The notes: generated by a model not told the origin, from the sequence alone. A DNA stretch of 22,658 bases from an uncultured Clostridia bacterium (GCA_946183095.1 CAMHBE010000002.1:1-22658); one strand, 5' to 3'; counted from the stretch's first letter, positions 1 through 8,001 are shown. Made by a program: numbers and translations.

Positions 1-1
1 C

Positions 2-61
2 ATGTCGGGGCAAACCGCTTCCGACAACAGCGGCATGTTAAAGGAGCAACCGGAGGTATGA
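2..61 (+). CDS. 3' end of an unidentified upstream gene (partial)
   Basis: An open frame enters from the left edge and stops with TGA at 59-61. Its last residues would read MSGQTASDNSGMLKEQPEV. The stop overlaps the next ATG as ATGA, a common arrangement for translationally coupled genes, and this is the main reason to believe the frame. Nineteen residues are too few to name a family. If the next gene is a cobalamin-type gene, a cobalamin or amidohydrolase-like neighbour would fit, but the sequence does not show this. Confidence 0.4.
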   Translation: MSGQTASDNSGMLKEQPEV

Positions 62-609
62 GCGATATGGCTGGAATAACATTGGTAACAGGCGGCGCTG
101 TGAGCGGAAAGAGCAGATGGGCGATCTCGTATTTCAGAACGTGCGATAACGTGCTGTACATGAACATGAGCCCCGAAATGCCCACAGATACCCGCAACAG
201 GCTGGAATACTCGAACCGCGAGAACAACGTGACATGGGAGATTGCCGAAAACGTCACCGACCCGGTATCCATGATGCACGATCACAAGTTCTTCATTTTC
301 GATAACCTCGGCGTATATGTCGAGAACGTTATGCGTGAAACCGCAAAGGATATCAACAATATTACCCACGAAGAGAACGAGAAGATACGCTCTGCTGTAG
401 TCAGCAGCGTCATAGAGTGCATGGATAAGGTCGCCGCAATGAACGGGGCAATGGTCATAATCACCGTCGAGCCGGGATTTTCCGTAATGCCCGAAAATAC
501 ATGGCAGAACTCGTTCAGGGATATAATGGGTATGGTAAATCAGCGTATCGCAAATACCGCGGCGGACGTTTACCTCTCCGTAAGCGGCATACAGTTCAGG
601 ATAAAGTGA
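58..609 (+). CDS. CobU-like adenosylcobinamide kinase/guanylyltransferase homologue
   Basis: This 183-residue protein matches the length and layout of CobU, which phosphorylates adenosylcobinamide and transfers GMP to it in late cobalamin synthesis. A P-loop GGAVSGKS lies at residues 12-19. FDNLGVYVENVM (81-92) sits where CobU has its VDCLTLWLSNLL-type strand. The C-terminus retains MPEN, FRDIMGMVNQR and VSGI, close to the conserved CobU end. The region around residues 48-55 reads RLEYSNRE where CobU proteins carry the GMP-accepting histidine (His46 of the Salmonella enzyme), so that residue appears to be Ser or Tyr here. The guanylyltransferase step may be lost, or the protein may have another nucleotide-dependent job. 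The start at 58 overlaps the upstream stop. ATG at 67 has the better-placed GGAGG (52-56) and is a real alternative. Confidence 0.72.
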   Translation: MSDMAGITLVTGGAVSGKSRWAISYFRTCDNVLYMNMSPEMPTDTRNRLEYSNRENNVTWEIAENVTDPVSMMHDHKFFIFDNLGVYVENVMRETAKDINNITHEENEKIRSAVVSSVIECMDKVAAMNGAMVIITVEPGFSVMPENTWQNSFRDIMGMVNQRIANTAADVYLSVSGIQFRIK

Positions 610-669
610 CAGGCCCGCAGGATGCACAAAGCGTCCGCGTACAATTATTATAAGGAAGGATATATTATT

Positions 670-1728
670 ATGGCACAGATGTCGATAGAGCAGCTGCTTA
701 ATTTTGCAAGAAGTAAAAACGCGTCGGACGTTCATCTTACCGTCGGAGCGCCCACTGCTATACGAATAAACGGCGAACTGAAGAAATTCGACGGTATGTC
801 TGATGAAGTCGTACAGAAAACTATACTCTCCATGCTCACGGCAGAGCAGGAACAGCGCCTCGGAACCGGCGTGGATATAGACTTTTCATTCACCTGCGCT
901 TCCGGCGGCAGACAGCGTGTGAACGTTTACCGTCAGAACGGCGGCAAGCTCGCAGCGGCTATCCGTCTGCTCAATGAGCACGTTCCGTCATTCAAGGATA
1001 TCTCGCTGCCCAACGCTGCTATAGAGCTCACCAAAGAGCGCAAAGGGCTTATCCTCGTTACCGGTCCTACAGGTTCCGGCAAGTCCACCACCCTCGCCAC
1101 AATGGTCGATCATATAAACGCTATCCGCGAGTGCCACATTCTAACGATAGAGGACCCGGTGGAATATATCTACGAACCAAAAAAGGCAACTATCCACCAG
1201 CGCGAGATCGGTACGGACGTAAAGACCTTCAACGACGCCCTCAGAAGCGGTCTGCGTGAGAACCCCGACGTTATCCTCGTCGGCGAGATGCGCGACTATG
1301 AGACTATTCGTCTTGCGATAACCGCAGCGGAAACGGGACACCTCGTTCTCGGTACGCTCCATACCACAGGTGCCGCACAGACTATCAACCGTATAATCGA
1401 CGTTTTCCCGTCCGAGGAACAGAACCAGATACGCTCACAGCTCTCCTCGAACCTGCGCGGCGTTATATCGCAGCTCCTCATCCCCTGCATCAATCAGGAC
1501 AGAGGACGTGTCGCGTCATTCGAGATACTTATAAACAACGATGCCTGTGCAAACAATATCCGTACCGAAAAGGTACACCAGATCGAACAGGTCATGGCGT
1601 CCAACGTTTCAAACGGTATGCGCACAATGAACGAGAGCCTGAAGCGCCTTGCGCGTGACAATGTCATAACACGCGACGTTGCGCTCACATACAGTCCCGA
1701 CAAGGAAGAATTCAAAAAAATGCTCTGA
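670..1728 (+). CDS. pilT: Type IV pilus retraction ATPase PilT
   Basis: The product is a 352-residue secretion-superfamily hexameric ATPase. In this family the ATPase powers depolymerisation of type IV pili at the cytoplasmic membrane. Visible motifs, numbered from this start: Walker A GPTGSGKST (132-140), Asp box TIEDPVEY (159-166), Walker B DVILVGEMRD (200-209) and His box ETGHLVLGTLHT (221-232). The C-terminal domain has NNIRTEKVHQIEQVM, corresponding to the PilT AIRNLIRE/HQI region, which favours PilT over PilB. The length is typical for PilT. An open frame extends upstream to an ATG at 622, but AAGGAAGGA (652-660) lies nine bases before the ATG at 670, and the N-terminus MAQMSIEQLL fits the family. 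No other pilus gene is present in the window. Confidence 0.93.
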   Translation: MAQMSIEQLLNFARSKNASDVHLTVGAPTAIRINGELKKFDGMSDEVVQKTILSMLTAEQEQRLGTGVDIDFSFTCASGGRQRVNVYRQNGGKLAAAIRLLNEHVPSFKDISLPNAAIELTKERKGLILVTGPTGSGKSTTLATMVDHINAIRECHILTIEDPVEYIYEPKKATIHQREIGTDVKTFNDALRSGLRENPDVILVGEMRDYETIRLAITAAETGHLVLGTLHTTGAAQTINRIIDVFPSEEQNQIRSQLSSNLRGVISQLLIPCINQDRGRVASFEILINNDACANNIRTEKVHQIEQVMASNVSNGMRTMNESLKRLARDNVITRDVALTYSPDKEEFKKML

Positions 1729-1749
1729 TAAACACGGAGTGGACCTATC

Positions 1750-3132
1750 TTGAGAAATTTCATCGCCCGCCTTTCTCTCGAAGGGCGGGTAAAACTGATT
1801 ATTATATGTCTTGCCGCATTTACGGCGATACTTTTTATTTTTACGGTAAGAGCGTATTCCGAAGACGTTCCCGAACCTCCCGGAAGGACAAATCTCATAC
1901 GCACATCATACAGCACCGACAACTATTCGGTATTCGAGTGCTCCGGCAGCACCGTCGCCGCGCGGGGAAGATATACTCCCGACCGGGTGAGGAGACTGTA
2001 CATCGACAAGTATGAGGAATACACCGGGTCATATTCAATGAACGCGTCGGAGGACGGCAGCTATAACGCCGAGCTTTCGATGAAGCCCGAAAAGGGGGAG
2101 CACCTCCTTGTCGTTCAGCTTTCGTCCGGCGCTTTGATGAAATACCGCATCTACTACAATGATACGAACGGGTGGTATTTCCCTGTGAACGGGCTGGATG
2201 AACAGAACCGCGGGGTATTCGACCATATCTTCGACGCTCCCGCCGAGGCGTCTGCGCTGTATCTCAGTCCGTCCGCCGACGCGGGGGAGATAAACACCGC
2301 GCTCGAACAGATAGAGCTGCTGACGGAAACTGTCACCGGCGGCATAGAGGACGATTACAGCAAAGCCCGCGCGATATCCCGCTTCATATCGGAAAAGGTA
2401 TATTACGACTTCGATGCAGCCGGTACCGACGCGGATCTCGGAACTATCGCCCTGTGCAATGTCCTCAAAAACAGCAGGACGGTATGCGGCGGGTTCGCAA
2501 ACCTCTTCTGCGCAATGGCGGAAGCCGCCGGACTGGACGCGGTGAACATCAAGGGCGGCGTGACACACTCCACCCAACCGAATGTGGTGACATATGCACA
2601 GCTCGGCGACGGCAGACAGAACCATGAGTGGGCGGCATTCTATTACCCCGCAGAGGAACGCTGGGTATGGGTGGACGCCTGCTGGGACGGCGCGGGAGAC
2701 TACAAAGGCGGCGAGTGGAAGCCGGGAAAACCTAAGTATATGTACTTCGATATAAGCGATGAGGCATTCTCTCTCAACCACCGCGCCGACAAAGCCGAAC
2801 GCAGGCTGTATTTTTCGGCAAAGACCGAGACAGAGCCGCTGGAAGTGCAGACGGAAGCGCAGGGAGAACCGCTGCCGGAGATAACCTCGCAGGTCACGGA
2901 GCCCGCCTTGTCCGAAACTGCCCCGGCAACATCGGAGTTTCACCCGCAGCCGGGAGAGGTGCTGCCCGAAACGTCCGTACCGGCGGATACTCCGCAGACG
3001 GAAGTTCACGAACAGCCGGCGGAAAACAGTCCGGACACCGTACTGATCCTGATAATTGCAGCGCTTGCGGCGGGGATCGCCGTTGTCGCTGTCATATTGA
3101 TAAATATTTTAAGGAAGCGGAAGGATAACTGA
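1750..3132 (+). CDS. Membrane-anchored transglutaminase-like cysteine protein
   Basis: This 460-residue protein starts at TTG, with GGAG at 1736-1739. An N-terminal hydrophobic segment (about 15-35) could be a signal anchor. A beta-rich region of no recognised family (about 45-190) precedes a transglutaminase/protease-like core (about 195-335) with a credible catalytic triad: Cys246 in [10 protein letters not shown], His292 in NHEWAAFYY and Asp309 in [10 protein letters not shown] Glu/Pro/Thr-rich linker (about 358-428) leads to a second hydrophobic segment (430-454) and a basic tail RKRKDN. The core probably faces outside, held by both ends. The family includes cell-wall or peptide cross-linking and proteolytic enzymes; the substrate cannot be read from sequence. 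It starts 21 bases after pilT and ends one base before the cyclophilin. Confidence 0.8.
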   Translation: MRNFIARLSLEGRVKLIIICLAAFTAILFIFTVRAYSEDVPEPPGRTNLIRTSYSTDNYSVFECSGSTVAARGRYTPDRVRRLYIDKYEEYTGSYSMNASEDGSYNAELSMKPEKGEHLLVVQLSSGALMKYRIYYNDTNGWYFPVNGLDEQNRGVFDHIFDAPAEASALYLSPSADAGEINTALEQIELLTETVTGGIEDDYSKARAISRFISEKVYYDFDAAGTDADLGTIALCNVLKNSRTVCGGFANLFCAMAEAAGLDAVNIKGGVTHSTQPNVVTYAQLGDGRQNHEWAAFYYPAEERWVWVDACWDGAGDYKGGEWKPGKPKYMYFDISDEAFSLNHRADKAERRLYFSAKTETEPLEVQTEAQGEPLPEITSQVTEPALSETAPATSEFHPQPGEVLPETSVPADTPQTEVHEQPAENSPDTVLILIIAALAAGIAVVAVILINILRKRKDN

Positions 3133-3133
3133 C

Positions 3134-3607
3134 ATGGTAGTAATTGAACTTGAAAACGGAAAGAAGATAAAGCTCGAACTGTACCCCGACATCGCGCCGG
3201 AAACAGTGGAGAATTTCGAGAGACTGGTGGGAAAGGGCTTCTATGACGGACTCACTTTCCACAGAGTGATACCGGGCTTCATGATACAGGGCGGCTGCCC
3301 CAACGGCAACGGTACCGGCAACGCGGGTACGCGCATCAAGGGCGAGTTCCTCCAGAACGGCTTCGTGAATGACCTCAAGCACACACGCGGTGTCATTTCC
3401 ATGGCGAGAGCCGCGGATCCCAACTCCGCGAGCTGCCAGTTCTTCATCATGCACGAGGACGCTCCGCATCTTGACGGCGGCTATGCGGCATTCGGCAAGG
3501 TGATCGAGGGCATGGACGCGGTCGATGAGATAGCCGCTGTGGAGACGGACTACTCCGACAAGCCCATAAAACCCGTCGTAATGAAAAAAGTATATATCGA
3601 GAAATAA
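3134..3607 (+). CDS. Cyclophilin-type peptidyl-prolyl cis-trans isomerase
   Basis: A 157-residue single-domain cyclophilin, which speeds cis-trans isomerisation of proline peptide bonds. The active-site block [13 protein letters not shown] carries the catalytic Arg44 with Phe49 and Gln52. [27 protein letters not shown] supplies the hydrophobic pocket; His112 lies where human CypA has Trp121, a common bacterial substitution. There is no signal peptide, so the protein is probably cytoplasmic. The ATG follows the previous stop by one base, with GGAAGGA upstream inside the preceding gene. The stop TAA shares a base with the ATG of ung. Confidence 0.95.
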   Translation: MVVIELENGKKIKLELYPDIAPETVENFERLVGKGFYDGLTFHRVIPGFMIQGGCPNGNGTGNAGTRIKGEFLQNGFVNDLKHTRGVISMARAADPNSASCQFFIMHEDAPHLDGGYAAFGKVIEGMDAVDEIAAVETDYSDKPIKPVVMKKVYIEK

Positions 3608-4275
3608 TGGTGAACATCGGCAACGACTGGGACGAGCTGCTCGCCGGTGAGTTTTCAAAACCCTACTATCAGCAGCTTCGGCAGTTCCTCAAAGCCGAGT
3701 ACAGCGGCTTCACTATCTACCCCGATATGTATGACATCTTCAACGCGCTGAAATTCACGCCGTACAGCAAGGTGAAAGCCGTTATCCTCGGTCAGGATCC
3801 GTACCACGAGCCGGGGCAGGCTCACGGGCTCGCGTTTTCCGTGCGTCCGGGGATCGAACCGCCGCCGTCCCTCAAAAACATCTATAAGGAGATAAACTCC
3901 GACCTCGGGCTGCCGATACCGCAGACCGGCGACCTTACGAACTGGGCAAGACAGGGCGTGCTGCTGCTCAATACGTCGCTGACTGTCCGCATGGGACAGG
4001 CGAACAGCCATAAGGGCAAAGGCTGGGAGATATTCACCGACCGCGTGATCTCGCTTCTCAACGAACGCGAACAGCCCGTGGTGTTCATACTGTGGGGCAG
4101 CAATGCCAAAGCAAAAGTGCCGCTGATAACGAACCCGCAGCACTGCATACTTACTTCCCCGCACCCGTCGCCGCTTTCCGCGCACTACGGCTTTTTCGGC
4201 TGCCGGCATTTTTCACGGTGCAACGATTTTCTGAAAAGCAGGGGCATCGAGCCTATCGACTGGAGGGTGTCATGA
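3607..4275 (+). CDS. ung: Uracil-DNA glycosylase, family 1
   Basis: A 222-residue enzyme that excises uracil from DNA to start base-excision repair. All family-1 motifs are present: GQDPYH with catalytic Asp64, LLLNTSLTV with uracil-recognising Asn122, and [13 protein letters not shown] with His186. Length and motif spacing match bacterial Ung. Its ATG overlaps the cyclophilin stop (TAATG), and its TGA overlaps the ATG of the following nucleotidyltransferase (ATGA), so the three genes are probably translated from one transcript. Confidence 0.97.
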   Translation: MVNIGNDWDELLAGEFSKPYYQQLRQFLKAEYSGFTIYPDMYDIFNALKFTPYSKVKAVILGQDPYHEPGQAHGLAFSVRPGIEPPPSLKNIYKEINSDLGLPIPQTGDLTNWARQGVLLLNTSLTVRMGQANSHKGKGWEIFTDRVISLLNEREQPVVFILWGSNAKAKVPLITNPQHCILTSPHPSPLSAHYGFFGCRHFSRCNDFLKSRGIEPIDWRVS

Positions 4276-4649
4276 GCAAATATACGACATATTTCAAAGT
4301 CCTTCAGCTGAAGTATAACAGCGTAAGGAACATTGATAAAATACATCCGCTCAAACAGAGTGTCGTATATAATATAGTATCACACGCGCTGGACGCATAT
4401 CTCGGCATAATAGAGCGGATAATCATTTTCGGCAGTTCCACATCCATGAGGTGCTGTCCGGACAGCGATCTCGATGTTGCGGTAAAGTTCAGGGAAAACA
4501 TGGATACACTCGAAAACAAAAATGCGGTTTCCGAAATAATAGGCAAGGAGACTGACTGGAATTATGATGTTGTGTGGCTGAACGGGATAAATGAGAAAGG
4601 ACGGCTGTACGATGAGATCATGTCGGAAGGAAGGGTCGTATATGAGTAA
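4272..4649 (+). CDS. MNT-type minimal nucleotidyltransferase
   Basis: A 125-residue protein with the pol-beta nucleotidyltransferase signature GS-X10-DxD: GS at 54-55, then Asp66 and Asp68 in DSDLD, and a likely third metal ligand at Asp99 in WNYDVVW. Such small MNT proteins pair with HEPN proteins. In studied pairs the nucleotidyltransferase can modify the HEPN partner and act as an antitoxin. The reading frame is open back to 4092 inside ung, but ATG 4272 has GGAGGG at 4262-4267 and gives the normal domain start. It overlaps ung by 4 bases and the HEPN gene by 8. Base use here is visibly more AT-rich than in ung. Confidence 0.85.
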   Translation: MSKYTTYFKVLQLKYNSVRNIDKIHPLKQSVVYNIVSHALDAYLGIIERIIIFGSSTSMRCCPDSDLDVAVKFRENMDTLENKNAVSEIIGKETDWNYDVVWLNGINEKGRLYDEIMSEGRVVYE

Positions 4650-5085
4650 ACTTATAAATCACGGAAAGGTAAGGCTCGGATCGGCTCGCGAACTGTACAA
4701 GCGATCGGTACAGGAACCCGATATGAGTGATTACTACATAGATATGTGCTGTTTTGATTATCAGCAGTCTATGGAATTTTTTTTAAAAGGCATCGTAGAA
4801 CTTCTCGGTGAAAAATATGTAGTAAATCATGATCTCAGAGCTAACGTAAACAAGATCTATTCGGTAAAGACAGACAATCCGGAAGTAAAAAGGATAATAG
4901 ACGAATTGGACGATACGCTTACAATAATACGGCAGTATGCGACTACGTTCAATGAATGGGAGACAAAAAGCAGATACGAAGAGACCTTTGCGGCTGTGTC
5001 GAAAGATATTGAACTTGCTGACAAGGTTTGTTCGCAGCTTTGTGACTGCTCCTGCGAACTGTTTAAGATCATCCCCAACGAATAA
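4642..5085 (+). CDS. HEPN domain protein, partner of the MNT nucleotidyltransferase
   Basis: A 147-residue, mostly helical protein. SDYYIDMCCFDYQQSMEFFLKG followed by VVNHDLRANV matches the HEPN pattern in which a QQ-x-E helix is followed by an HDL helix, and ETKSRYEE resembles the family's late RYP segment. I see no R-X4-6-H motif, the RNase motif of toxic HEPN proteins, so this may be a non-catalytic HEPN as in many MNT/HEPN pairs. A cysteine cluster CSQLCDCSC lies near the C-terminus. The start at 4642, eight bases inside the previous gene, is preceded by GGAAGGAAGG; the longer frame from 4591 has no comparable site. The gene is AT-rich, with T and A runs near 4775-4790. Confidence 0.8.
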   Translation: MSKLINHGKVRLGSARELYKRSVQEPDMSDYYIDMCCFDYQQSMEFFLKGIVELLGEKYVVNHDLRANVNKIYSVKTDNPEVKRIIDELDDTLTIIRQYATTFNEWETKSRYEETFAAVSKDIELADKVCSQLCDCSCELFKIIPNE

Positions 5086-5099
5086 CAGCGAGGTATAAA

Positions 5100-5804
5100 A
5101 TGAGAGAAAGCATACTTACAATACCGATAAACGAAGTCTTTGAGCCGAAAGAGGGCTGCCCTTTCTGCCGCATGAGAGACACCGTTGAGCAGCACATCTG
5201 TGAATATATCATGGGCGCTGCTATGATGGAGCCGGACGTGCGCATGGAAACGAACGAACAGGGGTTCTGCTTCACGCACTTCGAGATGCTGATGCAGCAG
5301 AACAATCGTCTTTCCCTCGCGCTCATGCTCAACAGCTACCTTGAAAATGCCCGCCACAACATTTTCGAGAAAAAGAGCATCTTCTTCTCCAAAAAGGCAA
5401 AGGCAGCCAGATCGTCGGGCATCGAGGACAGCTGCTTCGTCTGCGGCAAGGTGAACTGGGGCATAGATCATATGCTCGAAACATTTTTCACCATGTACGT
5501 CAAGGACGGAAAGTTCCGCAATCTGTTCAAAGCACAGCAGTATGTCTGCGTCCCGCACTACAATATGCTGAACGTGAAAGCTGCCGAAAAAATGCAGAAA
5601 GGCGACATTGCGGGATTTCAGAAAGACCTCGACGCTCTTGTTGAGGAGTACGTCAAGCAGCTCAACTCCGATGTCAACGACTTCTGCAACAGCTTCGACT
5701 ACCGCAACGCCGGCAACCTCCACAAACCCGAAATGGAGCACGTCAGAAGCTCTATCGAACGTTCGGTGGAATTTCTCACCGGCAGAAAACCGAAAGTCAA
5801 ATAA
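5100..5804 (+). CDS. DUF6062-like protein with two CxxC/CxxH modules
   Basis: A 234-residue soluble protein that I recognise as resembling the DUF6062 family, which has no established function. It carries two evenly spaced potential metal-binding modules: C20PFC23 with C57FTH60, and C112FVC115 with C150VPH153. Together they look like a duplicated zinc-ribbon-like unit. No membrane segment is visible. It begins 14 bases after the HEPN gene with GCGAGG upstream, and ends 12 bases before an ABC ATPase, so it may work with or regulate that transporter. The metal-binding role is inferred from the motif pattern alone. Confidence 0.68.
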   Translation: MRESILTIPINEVFEPKEGCPFCRMRDTVEQHICEYIMGAAMMEPDVRMETNEQGFCFTHFEMLMQQNNRLSLALMLNSYLENARHNIFEKKSIFFSKKAKAARSSGIEDSCFVCGKVNWGIDHMLETFFTMYVKDGKFRNLFKAQQYVCVPHYNMLNVKAAEKMQKGDIAGFQKDLDALVEEYVKQLNSDVNDFCNSFDYRNAGNLHKPEMEHVRSSIERSVEFLTGRKPKVK

Positions 5805-5816
5805 GGGGGCATTGCT

Positions 5817-6725
5817 GTGCTGGAAATAAAAGACCTGCATAAAAGCTACCGCAGTTTCAAGGTGCTCGACGGTCTGTATATGAAGATAAACAGGGGTGAT
5901 ATATATGGTTTTCTCGGCAGGAACGGCTGCGGCAAGACCACCACAATGAACATCGTCTGCAATATCATCCCGAAAGACAGCGGCGAGATAATCCTCGGCG
6001 AGGACGGAACGAACGATATAAAGATCGGCTATCTGCCCGAATCCCCGTCGCTGTACGGTTACATGAACGGCTATGAGTATCTCGGGTATATAGCGTACTG
6101 CTCAAAATACAATGGCGACGTGGATAAACGTATCGCCGCGGTCCTTGCTCTCACCGGCATGACAGAGGGCGGAAAGCGCCGTATAAAGGGATATTCCCGC
6201 GGCATGAACCAGCGTCTCGGCATTGCTGCGGCTATCATAAATTCCCCCGACCTGCTGATTCTCGACGAACCTACCTCGGCGCTCGACCCCGAAGGCAGAG
6301 CGGAAGTCATGAACATCATCATGAACCTCTCCGAAGCGGGGACGACTATCCTGCTTTGCACGCACATACTGAGCGATGTGGAGCGTGTCGCGAACAGAGT
6401 GGGCATTGTCAGCGGCGGCAAGCTCGCGGTCGAGGGCAGTATAGAGCAGATACTCGGCGAATACGGCGCTGACAGCGTTGAGGTGCAGCTTACCGAACCT
6501 GACGAGCGCACTGTCAGGCTGATAGAAGCCGCGCCGTTCGCGCAGAAGACCGATTATTACGAAAAGACCGGGCTTGCCGTTATGAGCGTGCAGGACGGGA
6601 ATGCCGGCATTATAGAGGCGATGCGGTATCTTTCGGAGAACGATATCGCGGTGTCAAGCGTGAAACTGTCGCGTCCGACGCTCGAACAGGTATATCTGAG
6701 CATTGTCGGCTCGCAGTGGAACTGA
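5817..6725 (+). CDS. ABC transporter ATP-binding protein
   Basis: A 302-residue nucleotide-binding subunit of the CcmA/NatA-like exporter type. Walker A is GRNGCGKTT (34-42), the Q-loop region reads YLPESPSLY, the signature is the variant YSRGMNQR (126-133), Walker B is LLILDEP (147-153), and the switch histidine is in LLCTH (His183). A C-terminal extension of about 90 residues ends LEQVYLSIV, typical of this subfamily. It starts at GTG with AGGGGG just upstream, 12 bases after the DUF6062-like gene. The membrane partner follows 15 bases later. The substrate is unknown; related pairs export peptides, lipids or ions. Confidence 0.93.
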   Translation: MLEIKDLHKSYRSFKVLDGLYMKINRGDIYGFLGRNGCGKTTTMNIVCNIIPKDSGEIILGEDGTNDIKIGYLPESPSLYGYMNGYEYLGYIAYCSKYNGDVDKRIAAVLALTGMTEGGKRRIKGYSRGMNQRLGIAAAIINSPDLLILDEPTSALDPEGRAEVMNIIMNLSEAGTTILLCTHILSDVERVANRVGIVSGGKLAVEGSIEQILGEYGADSVEVQLTEPDERTVRLIEAAPFAQKTDYYEKTGLAVMSVQDGNAGIIEAMRYLSENDIAVSSVKLSRPTLEQVYLSIVGSQWN

Positions 6726-6740
6726 ACGGGGGTGTCGGAA

Positions 6741-7613
6741 ATGGTAAACGGATTTAAGAAGGAGATGCTGTTCTACACACGCGGCGGGCGGTTTGCTATC
6801 GTGCTCATAGTGATGCTGGCGCTGGCACTGATGTCTCCGCTGATGTTCGGCATGATGAAGTTCATGACCGGTGCAATGAGCAGCATGGAAGGCATGACTG
6901 AGACTGTAACGGATGCAATGGCGATGTTCAGCGGATTCACCGCCTCGGAGATAACCATGTACACGGTGGAGTACGTCGCGAGCATGGGGGCGATCGTAAC
7001 GCTCTTCCTGTTCAAAGGCGCGGCGGGCGGTGAGCAGCAGAAACGTTCGGTCATTATCCCGCAGTGCTCCGGACTTTCCGCGCTGGACTACGCACTGCCG
7101 AAATTCATAATATACCCGCTGTCTATATTTATAATAGGTATATTTTCGGTATATATAGGAGCACTTGTGTCACTGCCGATATTCGGCGGCACGCTCGACT
7201 GGGGCATGGTAACGGTATCGGCGGTATGCGCGGGCGGCTTCCTCGCGTTTTTCACGGTTTTGCAGTTCTGCATCGGTATCTGCACCGGACGGTCGGGACT
7301 TGCGATAGTTATATGTATAATCGCGCAGACGTTCCTGCCGTCGATAATGTCGTTCTTCCGCATCGACAGGTTCAACCCCGTTGCACTGTACTCCATAGCT
7401 CTCGGAGCTGCACTCGGCTCCGGTGAAACGAGCGGCTCCTTCTTCTCGGCTCTCGAAACCGAAACATCCGCAGTGTCAAATGATGTCACACCGCTCAACA
7501 TTACTGTAAGTCTGGCTACGGCGCTCGTTATCTCGGTGCTGCTCGGATTTGTCACAGTGTTTGTGCTCCACACGAAAGAAGTGCATAACGAGGGCGACGA
7601 GCCTGTGCTGTGA
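6741..7613 (+). CDS. ABC transporter permease (ABC-2 type)
   Basis: A 290-residue integral membrane protein with about six hydrophobic segments, including FAIVLIVMLALALMSPLM near the N-terminus and VSLATALVISVLLGFVTVFVL near the C-terminus. It is the expected partner of the ATPase just upstream. The frame can begin at GTG 6732, but ATG 6741 has GGGGGTG (6728-6734) at a normal distance and is preferred. A strongly hydrophobic, methionine-rich region lies between the first two segments. The TGA at 7611-7613 sits inside the first copy of a tandem repeat. The transported molecule cannot be inferred. Confidence 0.88.
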   Translation: MVNGFKKEMLFYTRGGRFAIVLIVMLALALMSPLMFGMMKFMTGAMSSMEGMTETVTDAMAMFSGFTASEITMYTVEYVASMGAIVTLFLFKGAAGGEQQKRSVIIPQCSGLSALDYALPKFIIYPLSIFIIGIFSVYIGALVSLPIFGGTLDWGMVTVSAVCAGGFLAFFTVLQFCIGICTGRSGLAIVICIIAQTFLPSIMSFFRIDRFNPVALYSIALGAALGSGETSGSFFSALETETSAVSNDVTPLNITVSLATALVISVLLGFVTVFVLHTKEVHNEGDEPVL

Positions 7614-7659
7614 GAGGGCGCTGGCGCTTGAGAGCGTGAGAGGGCGCTTACGCTTGAGA
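7610..7659 (+). repeat. Two tandem copies of a 24-bp repeat
   Basis: Two copies of GTGAGAGGGCGCTNNCGCTT plus GAGA, at 7610-7633 and 7636-7659, are separated by two bases and differ only at the two marked positions (GG or TA). The first overlaps the stop codon of the permease. A related AGGGCGCTTACG string recurs at the far right end of the window (about 22645-22656), suggesting a dispersed intergenic repeat family. Confidence 0.7.
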
Positions 7660-7896
7660 TTTTTCGCCTGCGCGGCGGGCGGGGCACTCGGTGCCCGGAC
7701 GTTACACGCCGCGATAATGCTGATGAGACTTGCAAGCGGGCAATATGCGGCGCGCTCCACATAGGATTTGCAGAAACGCAGGAAGATGCTTCCTACATCA
7801 CCGCGTTCGGAAAATGCACGAGACTCGCAGGTTTTGACAAGTGAAATCTTAGCAGCATTCTTTTCCTTTCTTCGGCTAATTGCCCGCTACAGCAGA
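7660..7896. other. Intergenic stretch without a recognisable gene
   Basis: I see no credible gene here. The stretch has small hairpins, including GGGCAC-TCG-GTGCCC (7682-7696), but none is followed by a T-tract. GCGGGCAAT (7735-7743) and ATTGCCCGC (7879-7887) form a widely spaced inverted pair on either side of an otherwise plain region. Confidence 0.5.
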
Positions 7897-7987
7897 CGTG
7901 GATAAATGTCAAGGGGGTGGCTTCAAAATTTTTTCATCCCAAGAACTGAATGAAAAAAATTTGGAGTACCCTTGACATTCATCCACG
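7897..7987 (-). repeat. Inverted-repeat element, copy 1 (MITE-like or hairpin element)
   Basis: The left arm CGTGGATAAATGTCAAGGG (7897-7915) is matched by the right arm CCCTTGACATTCATCCACG (7969-7987), with one mismatch. Inside lie GGCTTCAAAATTTTTTCAT and ATGAAAAAAATTTGGAGTAC, also largely complementary. The same core occurs in reverse orientation at 15781-15854, which is why the strand is given as minus. Pairing weakens but continues outside the arms (TACAGCAG against CTGCGGTA). No transposase or clear target duplication is visible. The right end supplies a perfect -35 box, TTGACA. Confidence 0.72.
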
Positions 7988-8001
7988 GGCTGCGGTATAA
8001 T
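7972..8001 (+). promoter_or_regulatory. Sigma-A-type promoter partly inside the inverted-repeat element
   Basis: TTGACA at 7972-7977 and TATAAT at 7996-8001, both perfect, are separated by 18 bases. The -35 box belongs to the right arm of the repeat element. Transcription would start near 8008 and run into the short cassette ending at the terminator at about 8099. Confidence 0.75.

Noticed and set aside
2953..2970. LPETS in the transglutaminase linker as a sortase signal
   Set aside because: A sortase signal needs LPxTG directly before a hydrophobic helix and basic tail. Here the motif ends in Ser and lies about 20 residues before the helix, so it is probably chance in a Pro/Glu/Thr linker.
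2035..3009. A 324-residue antisense frame over the transglutaminase gene
   Set aside because: It is Arg/Cys/Leu-rich without any motif, and the plus-strand gene has a catalytic triad and membrane anchors.
4092..4271. An N-terminal extension of the nucleotidyltransferase into ung
   Set aside because: ATG 4272 has a good ribosome site and an ATGA overlap; the extension only reads ung in another frame.
4642..5085. Calling the HEPN protein a confirmed RNase toxin
   Set aside because: No R-X4-6-H motif was found, and many MNT/HEPN pairs are not shown to be toxic.
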